Assembly: GCF_027941835.1 (NCBI RefSeq)
Contig: NZ_CP116005.1
Coordinates: 4,293,501 to 4,357,500 of the forward strand
Origin: Sphingosinicella microcystinivorans
GTDB taxonomy: Bacteria > Pseudomonadota > Alphaproteobacteria > Sphingomonadales > Sphingomonadaceae
Reading direction: 5' to 3'
DNA length: 64,000 nt
The notes below the pieces were generated by a model. It did not search any database. It was not told where the DNA came from and saw only the letters and a list, made by a program, of their open reading frames with translations. Both the position numbers and the translations under genes were made by a program. This document shows positions 17,168 through 27,900 of this stretch, piece after piece (the stretch's first letter is position 1; every line of letters starts with the position of its first letter).

Positions 17168-19576
17168 CTATCCCGCCTGCGTCCGCGCCGCAGGGCTGCG
17201 TGCCCCCGCTTCCGCCCGCGCGATCTCGGCGACGGTGTGGACGAAGCTGTCGGGATTGAGCGAGATGGAATCGATGCCTTCCCGCACCAGAAAGGCCGCG
17301 AAGTCCGGATAGTTGCTGGGCGCCTGCCCGCAGATGCCGACCTTGATCCCGGCCCCGTGCGCCTTGCCGATCGCCTCGGCGATCATGCGCGTCACCGCCT
17401 CGTCGCGTTCGTCGAACAGGCCGGCGAGCAGGTCCGAATCCCGGTCCACGCCGAGCACGAGCTGGGTGAGATCGTTGGAGCCGATCGAAAAGCCGTCGAA
17501 CCGCCCCGCGAACTGCTCGGCCAGGACCACGTTGGAGGGGATCTCGCACATCATGTAGACTTGCAGGCCGTGCTCGCCCCGCCGCAGGCCGTTTTCGGCC
17601 ATCACCGCCAGCACGCGGTCGGCCTCCGCCGGTGTGCGGCAGAAGGGAACCATGACGATGACGTTGGCGAAGCCCAGCGTCTCGCGGACGCGCTTCAGGG
17701 CGCGGCATTCGAGCGCGAAGCCCTCCCGGTAGCGGTCATCGTAGTAGCGCGACGCCCCCCGGAACCCGAGCATCGGGTTTTCCTCCTTGGGTTCGAACGC
17801 GCTGCCGCCGATCAGATGCGCGTATTCGTTCGTCTTGAAATCGCTCAGCCGGACGATCGCCGGATGCGGGTGCCAGGGGCTCGCGAGCTTGGCGATGCCG
17901 CGCGCGAGGGTGTCCACGAAATAATCGGCCGGTTCGGCATAGCCGCGCGTCAGCTCCCGGATTTGCCGCTGATCCTCCGGGCTCGCCCGTTCGGGATGGA
18001 CGAGCGCCATCGGATGCACCTTGATCAGCGAATTGATGATGAATTCCATCCGGGCAAGCCCGACGCCGCGCGCGGGCAGGCGCCACCACTGGAACGCCGC
18101 CGCGGGATTGGCGATGTTCACCATCACGTCCGTTCCGGTTTCGGGCAGCGCCCCGACATCGACCTCGGTCTGCTCGAAGGGAATGAGCCCCGCGTACACG
18201 GTCCCCACGTCGCCCTCCGCGCAGCAGAGGGTGACATCCTGACCGTCGCCGATCAGCTTGCTCGCCCCGCCGGTGCCGACGATGGCGGGCACGCCGAGCT
18301 CGCGGCTGACGATGGCGGCATGGCTGGTGGTTCCGCCATGATCGGTGACGATCCCGGCGGCGCGCTTCATCACCGGCACCCAGTCGGGATCGGTGGTCTC
18401 CGTGACGAGCACCGCGCCGTCCCGGAAGTGCGCGATGTCCGCCGCACTGCGGATGACGCAGGCCGCGCCCGACGCGATGGCGCTGCCGACGGCGGCTCCG
18501 GTCGCCAGCGGCGTGCCTTTTCCCTTCAGCCGATAGTGGCGGAAGGCGGTGGCGCTAGCACCCGCCTGCACGGTTTCGGGCCGCGCCTGCACGATGAACA
18601 GCACGCCGGATTCGCCGTCCTTCGCCCATTCCATGTCCATCGGCCGTCCGTAGTGCGCCTCGATGGCGACCGCCCAGCGCGCGAGCTGAAGGATGTCCGC
18701 GTCGTCCAGCACGAAGGCCTCGCGCTCGGCGGGCTTGGTCTCGACGATCCGGGTGCGCCTGCTGCCGCCTTCGGCGTAGACCATCTTGAAGGCCTTGCCG
18801 CCCCTCTCCTTCTCGATGATCGGTTCCGCACCGGGCACGGCGAGGAGCGGCTTGAAGACGATGTACTTGTCGGGATCGACGCTGCCCTGCACCACCGTTT
18901 CGCCGAGTCCCCACGCGGCGCTGATCACCGCCGCGTGCGGGAACCCGGTCTCGGTGTCGATCGAGAACATCACGCCCGATCCGGCGAGGTCCGACCGGAC
19001 CATCTGCTGGACCCCGATCGACAGCGCGACGTCCATGTGATCGAAGCCCTTGGCCTCGCGGTAGCTGATCGCCCGGTCGGTGAACAGCGAGGCATAGCAG
19101 CGGCGGCAGGCGTCGAGCAGCGCGCGCGGGCCCCGGACGTTGAGGAAGGTTTCCTGCTGGCCGGCGAAGCTGGCGTCGGGCAGGTCCTCGGCGGTGGCGC
19201 TGCTGCGCACGGCGGTGGCCGGCGCCTCGCTGCCGGTGCGGCGTCCGAGTTCCTCGTAGGCGGCGCGAATCTCATCGGCGATCCCGGCCGGAAACTCGCT
19301 TTCGAGGAACAGCGCACGGATCGCCTGCCCGGTCTGCTGAAGCGTCGCCTTTTGCCCGTGGTAAGCGTCGAGCAGCGCGGAGATTTTCGGTTCGAGGCCG
19401 TTGGCATCGAGATAGGCGCGATAGGCTGCGGCGGTCGTGGCGAAGCCCGCAGGCACCCGGATGCCCGCGCCCGAGAGCGCGACCGTCATCTCGCCCAGCG
19501 AGGCGTTCTTGCCGCCGACGGCGGGGACGTCGGCGATCCCGATCCTGTCGAACCAGATGATGCTCGGCTGCGGCAT
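17168..19576 (-). CDS. ppsA: Phosphoenolpyruvate synthase
   Basis: The 802-residue enzyme has the normal length of PpsA, which converts pyruvate and ATP to phosphoenolpyruvate, AMP and phosphate. The N-terminal ATP-grasp domain begins VPAVGGKNASLGEM. The phosphohistidine is His419 in GGTTSHAAIVSREL, close to His421 of the E. coli enzyme. The C-terminal barrel includes FCRTPAEADRVL and the GSNDLTQL active-site segment. GGAAGGAGA precedes the start. It lies 49 bases after the alcohol dehydrogenase gene on the same strand, so the two form an operon. Placement in a FixLJ block suggests a role in carbon re-routing at low oxygen. Confidence 0.95.
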   Translation of the reverse strand: MPQPSIIWFDRIGIADVPAVGGKNASLGEMTVALSGAGIRVPAGFATTAAAYRAYLDANGLEPKISALLDAYHGQKATLQQTGQAIRALFLESEFPAGIADEIRAAYEELGRRTGSEAPATAVRSSATAEDLPDASFAGQQETFLNVRGPRALLDACRRCYASLFTDRAISYREAKGFDHMDVALSIGVQQMVRSDLAGSGVMFSIDTETGFPHAAVISAAWGLGETVVQGSVDPDKYIVFKPLLAVPGAEPIIEKERGGKAFKMVYAEGGSRRTRIVETKPAEREAFVLDDADILQLARWAVAIEAHYGRPMDMEWAKDGESGVLFIVQARPETVQAGASATAFRHYRLKGKGTPLATGAAVGSAIASGAACVIRSAADIAHFRDGAVLVTETTDPDWVPVMKRAAGIVTDHGGTTSHAAIVSRELGVPAIVGTGGASKLIGDGQDVTLCCAEGDVGTVYAGLIPFEQTEVDVGALPETGTDVMVNIANPAAAFQWWRLPARGVGLARMEFIINSLIKVHPMALVHPERASPEDQRQIRELTRGYAEPADYFVDTLARGIAKLASPWHPHPAIVRLSDFKTNEYAHLIGGSAFEPKEENPMLGFRGASRYYDDRYREGFALECRALKRVRETLGFANVIVMVPFCRTPAEADRVLAVMAENGLRRGEHGLQVYMMCEIPSNVVLAEQFAGRFDGFSIGSNDLTQLVLGVDRDSDLLAGLFDERDEAVTRMIAEAIGKAHGAGIKVGICGQAPSNYPDFAAFLVREGIDSISLNPDSFVHTVAEIARAEAGARSPAARTQAG

Positions 19577-19625
19577 GATTCTCCTTCCGTGCGATGCCCG
19601 GACCTGTCCCCCGAAAAGGCGGCCG

Positions 19626-20702
19626 TCAGGGATGAATGGCGACCTTCAGCACGCCGTCGCGCTGGTGCGCGAAAAGGTCGTAGGCGGTCTCGATGTCGTC
19701 AAGGCCGAAGCGGTGCGTCACCAGTGCGCCCGTGTCCACGCGCCCTGTCGCGATGACGTCCATCAGCCGCCGCATCCGCTCCTTGCCGCCCGGGCAGAGC
19801 GTGGTGACGATGCGGTTGTCGCCGAGGCCCGCCGAAAAGGCGTCGAGCGGGATGCGCAGGTCCTCCGAATAGACGCCGAGCGACGACAGCGTCCCGCCCG
19901 GCCGCAGCACGCGCAGCGCCGCCTCGAAGGTCTCTTGCCGCCCGAGCGCCTCGATGGCGACATCGACGCCGCGCCCGTCGGTGATCCGCCGGATCTCGTC
20001 GACCGGATCGACCTTCGAGAAATCGACGACATGGTCCGCGCCCATGGCGCGGGCGATCTCTGCGCGTTCGGGCAGCGATTCGACCGCGATGATCCGCGCC
20101 GCGCCCATCAGCCGCGCGCCCGCCGTCGCGCACAGGCCGATCGGCCCCTGCGCGAACACCGCGACCGTGTCGCCGATGCGGATGCGCCCCGATTCGGCGC
20201 CGCTGAAGCCGGTGGAGAGGATGTCCGGGCACATCAGCACCTGCTCGTCGGTCAGCCCGTCCGGCACAGGCGCCAGATTCGCCATCGCGTCGGGGACGAG
20301 CAGGAATTCGGCCTGCGCCCCGTCGATGGTGTTGCCGAAGCGCCAGCCGCCCAGCGGCTTCCAGCCGTGACCGTGCGCGCCGCCGCACTGCGAGCCGCAG
20401 CCCGACAGCGACGCGTTGGAATAGCCGGACGGCGTGATCGCCCCGGCGATCACCCGCTGCCCCTCGCGGTAGCCCTGAACGGCCGAGCCCAGCTTCTCGA
20501 TCACGCCCACCGGCTCGTGCCCGATGGTGAGCCCGGACGCGACCGGGTATTCCCCCTTCAGGATATGGATGTCGGTGCCGCAGATCGTGGTCGTGGTGAC
20601 GCGGATCAGCGCATCGAGCGGTCCGACGTCGGGAACGGGCTTCTCGCCGAGGACGATCCGTCCGGGCTCGATAAAGATCGCGGCTTTCATCTTCTGCGCC
20701 AT
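19626..20702 (-). CDS. Zinc-dependent alcohol dehydrogenase (isopropanol-dehydrogenase-like)
   Basis: The 358-residue medium-chain dehydrogenase has catalytic zinc ligands in ICGTDIH, IGHEPVG and MCPDILSTGF, the Cys-His-Asp set of the secondary-alcohol dehydrogenases such as the Thermoanaerobacter enzyme. The Rossmann segment reads VFAQGPIGLCATAGARL. A glycine- and cysteine-rich loop, SGCGSQCGGAHGHG, is present. The start at 20702 (MAQKMKAAIF) follows GGAGAG by about eight bases; the longer open frame upstream overlaps the divergent promoter and is not protein-like. It would interconvert ketones or aldehydes with alcohols using NAD(P)H, useful for redox balance when oxygen is low. Confidence 0.9.
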   Translation of the reverse strand: MAQKMKAAIFIEPGRIVLGEKPVPDVGPLDALIRVTTTTICGTDIHILKGEYPVASGLTIGHEPVGVIEKLGSAVQGYREGQRVIAGAITPSGYSNASLSGCGSQCGGAHGHGWKPLGGWRFGNTIDGAQAEFLLVPDAMANLAPVPDGLTDEQVLMCPDILSTGFSGAESGRIRIGDTVAVFAQGPIGLCATAGARLMGAARIIAVESLPERAEIARAMGADHVVDFSKVDPVDEIRRITDGRGVDVAIEALGRQETFEAALRVLRPGGTLSSLGVYSEDLRIPLDAFSAGLGDNRIVTTLCPGGKERMRRLMDVIATGRVDTGALVTHRFGLDDIETAYDLFAHQRDGVLKVAIHP

Positions 20703-20785
20703 GGCGGTGTCTCTCCAGCAGGCGAAGCTGCGGGCCGGCCGCAGTTCATTCGGGCCGAAAGTGAAGGATCGGGTGGGCGGCGTCG

Positions 20786-20802
20786 CTACGTAACAATCCT
20801 TA
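20786..20802 (+). promoter_or_regulatory. FixJ-like box with promoter of the usp-cgs operon
   Basis: CTACGTAACAATCCTTA is the third copy of the motif. CCTTAG (20798-20803) lies 17 bases before TATAAC (20821-20826), so the 3' half of the motif would occupy the -35 position. That arrangement fits an activator-dependent promoter reading towards the stress protein gene. The site also lies between that gene and the divergent alcohol dehydrogenase operon, so it could serve both. Confidence 0.6.
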
Positions 20803-20969
20803 GATGCGCGGGCCTCTCCGTATAACCCCGTATTTCCCCCGCGCCCGTCTTCGGTCACCGTCCCGTTTTGAGCACGAAAGACGAAGTCGTTGTCGAACGG
20901 AGACGATCCGGGCGCAACCATCGTCGTTTCGGCGCGTTGTCCTTCATGCGCAAAACGGGAGATCGTCAC

Positions 20970-21980
20970 ATGTCGACAGGAGAAGCCGTTACGCTGAATC
21001 AGCCCACCGACGCATCATCGACCGGCTTCTGTGTCACGGCCTGCGTCAACCCGTCCGGACAGGCCGCATCTGTCGTGCCCCATGCTTTCGCGATCGCGCA
21101 GGCCCTCGGCGCGCCGCTCACATTGCTGCACGTCCTCGAAGCGCGGGCGGCAAGGGAGGCGCGGCCCGATCCGATCGAATGGGACCTGCGGCGGCATGAA
21201 GCAAGACGCGCGCTGGACCGAATCGCATCGTCGTCGCAGCCCGCGGCGGCGAACGCGGACGTGGCGCTGGCGGAAGGCCCCACCGCCGACGAGATATGCC
21301 GCTTCGCCGCGGGGCACGGCGACGGGCTGATCGTCCTCGGGACGCGCGGACGCCGGGACGCGAGCCTGGACGGCATCGGCGGAACCGCCCACAACGTGCT
21401 GAACCGGGTCCCGGGCTCGATCCTGCTCGTCCCGGTCGACGCCCGGCTTGCTCCGTCCGGATACCGCCGGATCATCGTTCCGGTCGACGGCTCGTGCTGG
21501 GCCGAAAGCGTGCTGCCGCTGGCCGCACGGCTCGCGAAGGCCGCCGATGCCGAACTGCTGCTGGCGCACGTCGTCCCGATGCCGGAACTGACGGAGACGC
21601 GGCCTCTGGAACCGGAGGACCTGCTGCTCCGGCGGCGCGTCGTCGAGCGCAACGAGGAAACGGCGCGGGCCTATCTTGAACGGATGCGCGCCTCTCTGGC
21701 CGGCAGGGGTTTGCGCGTTCGCGTGCTTTCCTTGCGGGGGGACGATGTCCGCGTCACGCTCGCAAGGCTGATCGACACCGAGGCGGCGGACCTCGTCGTC
21801 CTTTCGGCGCGCGGCCACGGCGGCAGCCGCCATGACGACATGCGCTACGGCAGCGTGGCCTCCTATCTCATGACCCATTCGACCGCGCCGCTGCTCATCG
21901 TACGTCCGTCTTCGGCCCATGTGGAACCGTCCGCGATGCCGGACCACCGGGTGCGTCTTCCCGTGGCCTGCTCCGCCTGA
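20970..21980 (+). CDS. Tandem-domain universal stress protein
   Basis: The 336-residue protein consists of two UspA domains, about residues 15-145 and 155-305. The second carries SARGHGGSR and YGSVASYLM, the ATP-binding loop region, and ends in APLLIVRP. The first ends SILLVPVD with LIVLGTRGR. The start at 20970 was chosen because GGGAGA lies seven bases upstream; ATGs at 20868 and 20946 lack such a site. It is followed after 3 bases by the glucan synthase gene, so the pair is an operon. Tandem Usp proteins are commonly induced by low oxygen and stationary phase, which fits the FixJ-like promoter upstream. Confidence 0.92.
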   Translation: MSTGEAVTLNQPTDASSTGFCVTACVNPSGQAASVVPHAFAIAQALGAPLTLLHVLEARAAREARPDPIEWDLRRHEARRALDRIASSSQPAAANADVALAEGPTADEICRFAAGHGDGLIVLGTRGRRDASLDGIGGTAHNVLNRVPGSILLVPVDARLAPSGYRRIIVPVDGSCWAESVLPLAARLAKAADAELLLAHVVPMPELTETRPLEPEDLLLRRRVVERNEETARAYLERMRASLAGRGLRVRVLSLRGDDVRVTLARLIDTEAADLVVLSARGHGGSRHDDMRYGSVASYLMTHSTAPLLIVRPSSAHVEPSAMPDHRVRLPVACSA

Positions 21981-21983
21981 GAC

Positions 21984-24900
21984 ATGGCGGATGAAGGCCC
22001 GGAACCGCTCGCGGCCGAAGCGCATGAAATCGCCACGCGTCACCGCCTCGCCGGGCTGAAAGCGAAACCGTCGGCACTGCCTGCACGATCCGGGCTCCCG
22101 GAGGCACGCGCATGGCTGGAACGGGCGCGGGTCGCTGCGGGCGCCGCGGGGCCGCAGGGCAGTGCGGCGGCGGAATGGCTGCTCGACAACGACTACCATG
22201 TCCAGCGCGCGATCCTCCAGATCCGGGAAGACCTGCCGTCCCGCTTCTACAATCGGCTGCCCGGCCTCGCGGGGAGCGAAACGGGCGGCGGCCCGCGCGT
22301 CCATTCGCTTGCGCACGCCCTGCTTCGCGCGTCCCACCTGCAGGTCTCGCTCGCCGGCGCCGTACAGTTCGTCGACCGCTATCAGGATCAGGCCCCGCTC
22401 AGCATCGCCGAGGTCTGGGCGTTCCCGGCCATGCTCAGGATCGCCTGCCTCGAACTGCTGATCGCCAGCTTCTCCAGGCTTTTCCCGGATGTCGCGCCGC
22501 CGTTCGAGGTCCACCCCGAAGCCGGGCTTGCGGCGGCCACGGACGACACCGAATGCGTGGCGCGGTCCATCGCCAACCTCGCCGTCATCTCCACCATCCA
22601 GTGGAAGGATTTCTTCGACCGGACGAGCCGGGTCGAAGCGATCCTGCGGCGTGATCCGGCGGGCGTGTACCCGCGGATGGATTTCGAGACCCGCGACCGC
22701 TACCGGCACGCGATCGAGAAGCTTGCCGTTCATGCCCGGCGCCCCGAATGGGAGGTCGCGGAAAGGGCGCTGGCGCAGTGCCGCAGCGACCACGACATCC
22801 CCTCGGGACATGTCGGCTACTGGCTGGTCGACGCCGGCAGGCCGATATTCGAGGACGCGATCGACTCGCGCCCCTTCGCGCTGGAAGCGCTGGGGCGCCG
22901 CGTGCTGCGCCATCCCGGCGCGCTCTACACGCTCGCGCTGCTGCTGGCGGGCCTCGCCGCCTTCGTCGTCCCCGCGCTCTATCTTGCCTCGGTCGAGGCG
23001 ACGCTCATGTCATGGCTCCTGGGGATTGCCCTGACCATCCTTCCCGCGTCCGTCCTCAGCGTCACGGTCGTCAACTGGCTGGTGACGCAGATCGCATCGC
23101 CGCGCGTGCTTCCCAAGCTCGATTTCAAGGACGGGATGCCCGCCGATTGTCCGACCGCCGTGGTGATGCCGGTCCTCGTGGCCCGGGTCGCGGATGTCCC
23201 CCCTCTCCTCCAACGCCTCGAAAACCATCATCTCTCGAATCCCGATCCGATGCTGCGCTTCGTCCTGCTGAGCGATCCCGCCGATGCCGACGAGGCGGTC
23301 CTCGCCTCGGACGCCGCGGTCGAACAGGCGCTCGCCGAGGGGATCGGCAGGCTCAACGACAGGTACGGCGGCGACGATGGTGCCCGTCCCTTTTGCCTCA
23401 TGCACCGGCCGCGCCTCTACAATCCGGCGCAGGGCTGCTGGATGGGATGGGAGCGCAAGCGCGGCAAGCTGGAGCAGTTCAACCGCTTCGTTCTCCACGG
23501 CGATCTTGCCCCTTTCAGCCTGACCGCCGGGGAGATCGAGGTGCTGCGGCATGTCCGCTTCGTCGTGACCGCGGATGCCGACACGCGGCTTCCGCCCGGC
23601 GTGGTGAACCGCATGGCCGCGGCGCTGGCGCATCCGCTGAACACGGCCCGGTTCGATCCGGCCGGCGGCCGCGTCGCGCGCGGCTACACGATCCTGCAAC
23701 CGCGCGTGGAGATCGCGCCCGACGCCACGGGCCGCTCGCCGTTCTCCCGCATCTATGGCGGCGACACCACGATCGACATCTATTCCCGCGCGGTTTCGGA
23801 TGTCTATCAGGACCTGCTCGGCACCGGCGTCTTCATCGGGAAGGGCATCTACGAGGTCGCTGCGTTCGAACGCAGCCTCGAAGACCGGATTCCGGAGAAC
23901 CGCCTGCTCAGCCATGACCTGTTCGAGGGGTTGCACGGGCGGGTCGCGCTGGCCACCGACATCATCGTCTACGAGGGGTTCCCGTCCGCCTATCTCGACT
24001 TCGCATGGCGCTGGCATCGCTGGGTCCGCGGCGACTGGCAAATCCTCGCATGGCTGTTTCCCGTCGTGCCGGGGCGCGGCGGCAGATGGCTGCGCAATCG
24101 CCTGGACTGGTTCGACCGGCTCAAGATTTTCGACAATCTCCGCCGCAGCCTCGTCCCCGTGAGCACGGTGGCGTTGCTGCTCGGCGGCTGGTTCGTGCTT
24201 CCCGGCAGCCCCTGGGTCTGGACGCTGCTCGCGATCGCCGCGCCCGGTGGATATCTTTTCACGGAACTGGTCACGGGGCTCGCGCAGGGACGCCGCCGCG
24301 GCGTCGTGCAGAGCCTGCTGCGCCGTCTCGGCGATCATACCGTGCGCTGGCTGCTGGCCATCGTTTTCCTAGTCAGCGACGCCGCCATCGCCCTGCACGC
24401 CATCGCGGTCACGCTCGGACGGCTCGTTTCGGGACGCCGGCTTCTCGAATGGACGTCTGCGGCGCACATGTCCGCGCGCCTCGCGGAGCGCCCGCCCCGC
24501 ATGGCCGCGTGGCGGGACATGGCCGCCTCGCCCGCGCTCGCGCTGGCGGCCGGGACAGGACTGGCCCTGAACGCGCCCCCGGTGCTCGCCGTCGCCGCGC
24601 CCCTTCTGCTGCTTTGGCTGCTGGCGCCCGAGATCGCGCTCCGGGTCAGCCGCCCGCTGCGGCCGCCGGCCGAGGAGATCGACGCCGCCGACCGAAAGTT
24701 CCTGCGCGCGATGGCGCGCCGCAACTGGCTCTTCTTCGAAAGCTTCGTGCGGCCGGAGGACAACTGGCTGCCGCCCGACAATTATCAGGAGCCTCCCGAC
24801 GAGGACACGGCGCACCGGACATCGCCCACGAACATCGGCATGATGATGCTCTCGGTGCTGACCGCGTGGAAGCTCGGCCACATCGGGCTCAACGAAGCCG

Positions 24901-27900
24901 AGATGCGGCTGCGGAACGCGCTCGACGCCATCGACCGGCTGGAACGCTACCGGGGTCACGTTCTCAACTGGTACGAAACGCGGACGTTGCAGCCGCTTGA
25001 GCCGCGCTACGTCTCCACGGTCGACAGCGGCAATCTCGCGGTCAGCCTGGTCGTCGTCCAGCAGGCGTTCCGGGAGGCCGCGCGCGGACCGGCAGCCGGC
25101 GACGAGTCGTGGCCGGGCCTTCTGGACGTGATCGACCTGCTCGACGAAGCGATTGGCAAGGCCGGTCTGCCGCCTTCCCCGGAATGCGACACGCTCGTCG
25201 CGGCGATGCGCGGCGTCGCGGCCGCGCCCGGACAGGACGGCATGCGCCGCGCCGGACATCTCGACGCCCTGTGCGATGCCGATGCTCCGGCGCTGCGGCA
25301 TCTGGTCCATGACCGCATCTCGAACGCCGGGGACGCGGATACCGAGGCGCTGCGCGACGTGCAGATCTGGCTGGAGCGGCTCGATCACCACCTGATGAGC
25401 ATGAGGCGCGATCTCCGGATGTTCTCGCCGTGGCAGCCGCTGATCGCCCATTCGCCGGCCGATTGCCGCGAATTCGCCGAACAGGTCGCGGCGGCGCTGG
25501 CGGCCGCCGCGACGACCATGGCGCCGAACGGCGCGCTGGACGCCGCGCGCGCCAGGATCGAGGCTTCCATCGCGCCGCTGGCCCCGTCCGAAGCCCGCAC
25601 GTGGATGGAGGAGGTCCGCTCCGCGATCGGGAGCGGCATCGCGGCGCGACAGGCGCTGCGCAAGCGTCTGGAGTCGGTCGCCGGGCGGGCGGGCGCCCTT
25701 GCCCGCGGCATGGACTTCGCCCTGCTTTTCGACGCGAACAGCCGCCTCTTCCACATCGGCTACAATCTCAGCGCCGACCGCATTGATCCCCATCACTACG
25801 ACCTGCTGGCGAGCGAGGCCCGGCTGGCGAGCTTTTTCGCCATCGCCAAGGGCGACGTCGCGCCCGGGCACTGGTTCTATCTGGGGCGTCCGATCACAAA
25901 GAAGGCGTCCGGGCTGGCGCTCGTTTCATGGAACGGGTCGATGTTCGAGTATCTGATGCCGAACCTGTTCCTGCGCAGCGACCCGGAAACGCTGCTCGGA
26001 CAGAGCGACCGCACGGCGGTCGATGTGCAGGGTGCCTTCGCGCGCGCCCGCGATATGCCCTGGGGCATATCGGAATCGTCCTATGCCGCGATTGGGCAGG
26101 ACCGGATCTATCGCTACCACGCCTTCGGCGTTCCCGACCTCGGGCTGCGGCGCGGACTGGGGCGCGACCTCGTCGTCGCGCCCTACGCAACCGCGCTGGC
26201 GCTTGCGGTCCGCCCCGGCATGGCGGTGCGGAACCTTCGTGCGCTCGCCGGGCTCGGTCTCGTCGGCCGGTACGGCTTCTACGAGGCCGCGGACTTCACG
26301 CCCGAACGCAGACCGGCCGGAGACGATTTCGCGCTCGTCCGGTCCTACATGGCGCATCATCACGGCATGAGCCTCGCGGCGATGGGCAATGCGCTGTGCG
26401 GCGACATGTTCGTCGAATGGTTCCACGCCGATCCGCATATCCGGACGATCGACCTGCTGCTCAACGAGCGCATCCCGTGGGAGCTTCCGCCGGAAATCTC
26501 TCGCGTCGAGATCCGGGAGGCGGCCCCGGTGCCGGCGGGCGCCGTTCCGAACCTGCACGGCTGGAGCCCGAACGCGGCCGGAGCCGCGCGGGCATGGCAC
26601 GCCATCGGCAACGGCCGGCTCACCACCCGCCTCGCGGTCGACGGCAGGAGCAGCCTGCACTGGCAGGGCTTCGCGCTCACCCGGACGGAGGAAGCCGACG
26701 CCTCGGCCGGCTACTGGATACATCTCCGCGATCGCGAGACCGGCCTGAGCTGGCCGGTGACGGCGGACCCGGCGGGCGCGGGCGATGCGCAGGCGCTGTT
26801 TCACGCGCACCGGGCGGAATTCCATCGCCGCGAGCACGGCATTGCCGCGACCATGACGGTCGGCGTCGCGCACGGCGACGACCTCGAAATCCGCCGGATA
26901 ACGCTGGTAAACGAAAGCCATCGTCCGCGCACGGTCGATCTCACCAGCTATGCCGAAGTGGTGCTCGCGCCGCCGTCCGACGCCGCCCGCCACCCGGCGT
27001 TCAGCAAGCTCTTCGTCGGCAGCGAGCAGCTGCCCGGTCTGAACGGCCTGATGTTCGCGCGCCGCCCGCGCGATCCCGCCGAGCGTCCGCCCGTGCTGCT
27101 GCATCGGTTCATCGCCGACGATCAGGACATCGTGCCGCTCGGCGCCGAGACCGATCGCGGCGTCTTCCTCGGCCGTCACGGCGACGCCGGTTCCGCTGCC
27201 GCGATGCACGCGCGCAGGCTGTCGGGGAGCATCGGCTGGACTCTTGATCCCGCTTTCGCCCTGCGCGCGGAGCTGGCGCTTCCCGCCTATGGGCGGCGCG
27301 AGATCGCGTTCCTGACAATCGCCGCCGGGTCGCGCGCATCGGCGCTGGAAATCGCCGAGCGGTACACGACCCTGTCCGCGCTCGACTGGGCGATGAACGA
27401 TGCGGAAGGCGCCGCCGCGCGCGAGATGCACGCGCTCGGGCTGCCGCCCGGCCATGTCCCGCTGGCCCAGCAGATGCTGTCGCGGCTCCTGCAAGGCGAG
27501 CCTGCGTCATCCGCGCCGGGCTTCGATCCCCGGCAATGGAGAGGCGATCTGTGGGCGCTCGGCATTTCCGGCGACCATCCGGTGCTTCTGCTGCGCGCGG
27601 GCGACGGCCAGCGCAGCGCGGTGCTGCGCTTCCTCCTCGCCGTGAAGACGCTGTGGCGGAACCGCGGCCTCACGGTCGATCTGGTGATCGCCCACGAGGG
27701 CACGGCGGGCTATCTGGAACCGGTGCGCGAGCGGTTGCTGGACGTGCTGCGCGAGACCGGCGCGCACGAACAGCTCGGCCTGAACGGCGGCGTCCATCTG
27801 GTCGGCATCGGCCATTCCGATGCCGGACGCGCGCTCCTTATCGAACGCATCGCGCAGATCGTGCTCAATGAAGGCGCCGGTCCCCCCGGCGACCAGCTCC

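Noticed and set aside
17060-19756. An 898-codon plus-strand open frame over ppsA
   Set aside because: The opposite strand encodes a complete PpsA with its active-site motif. This frame has no recognisable domain or ribosome site.
21015-22913. A 632-codon minus-strand open frame over usp and the start of the glucan synthase
   Set aside because: It spans two real genes on the other strand and shows no protein family features.
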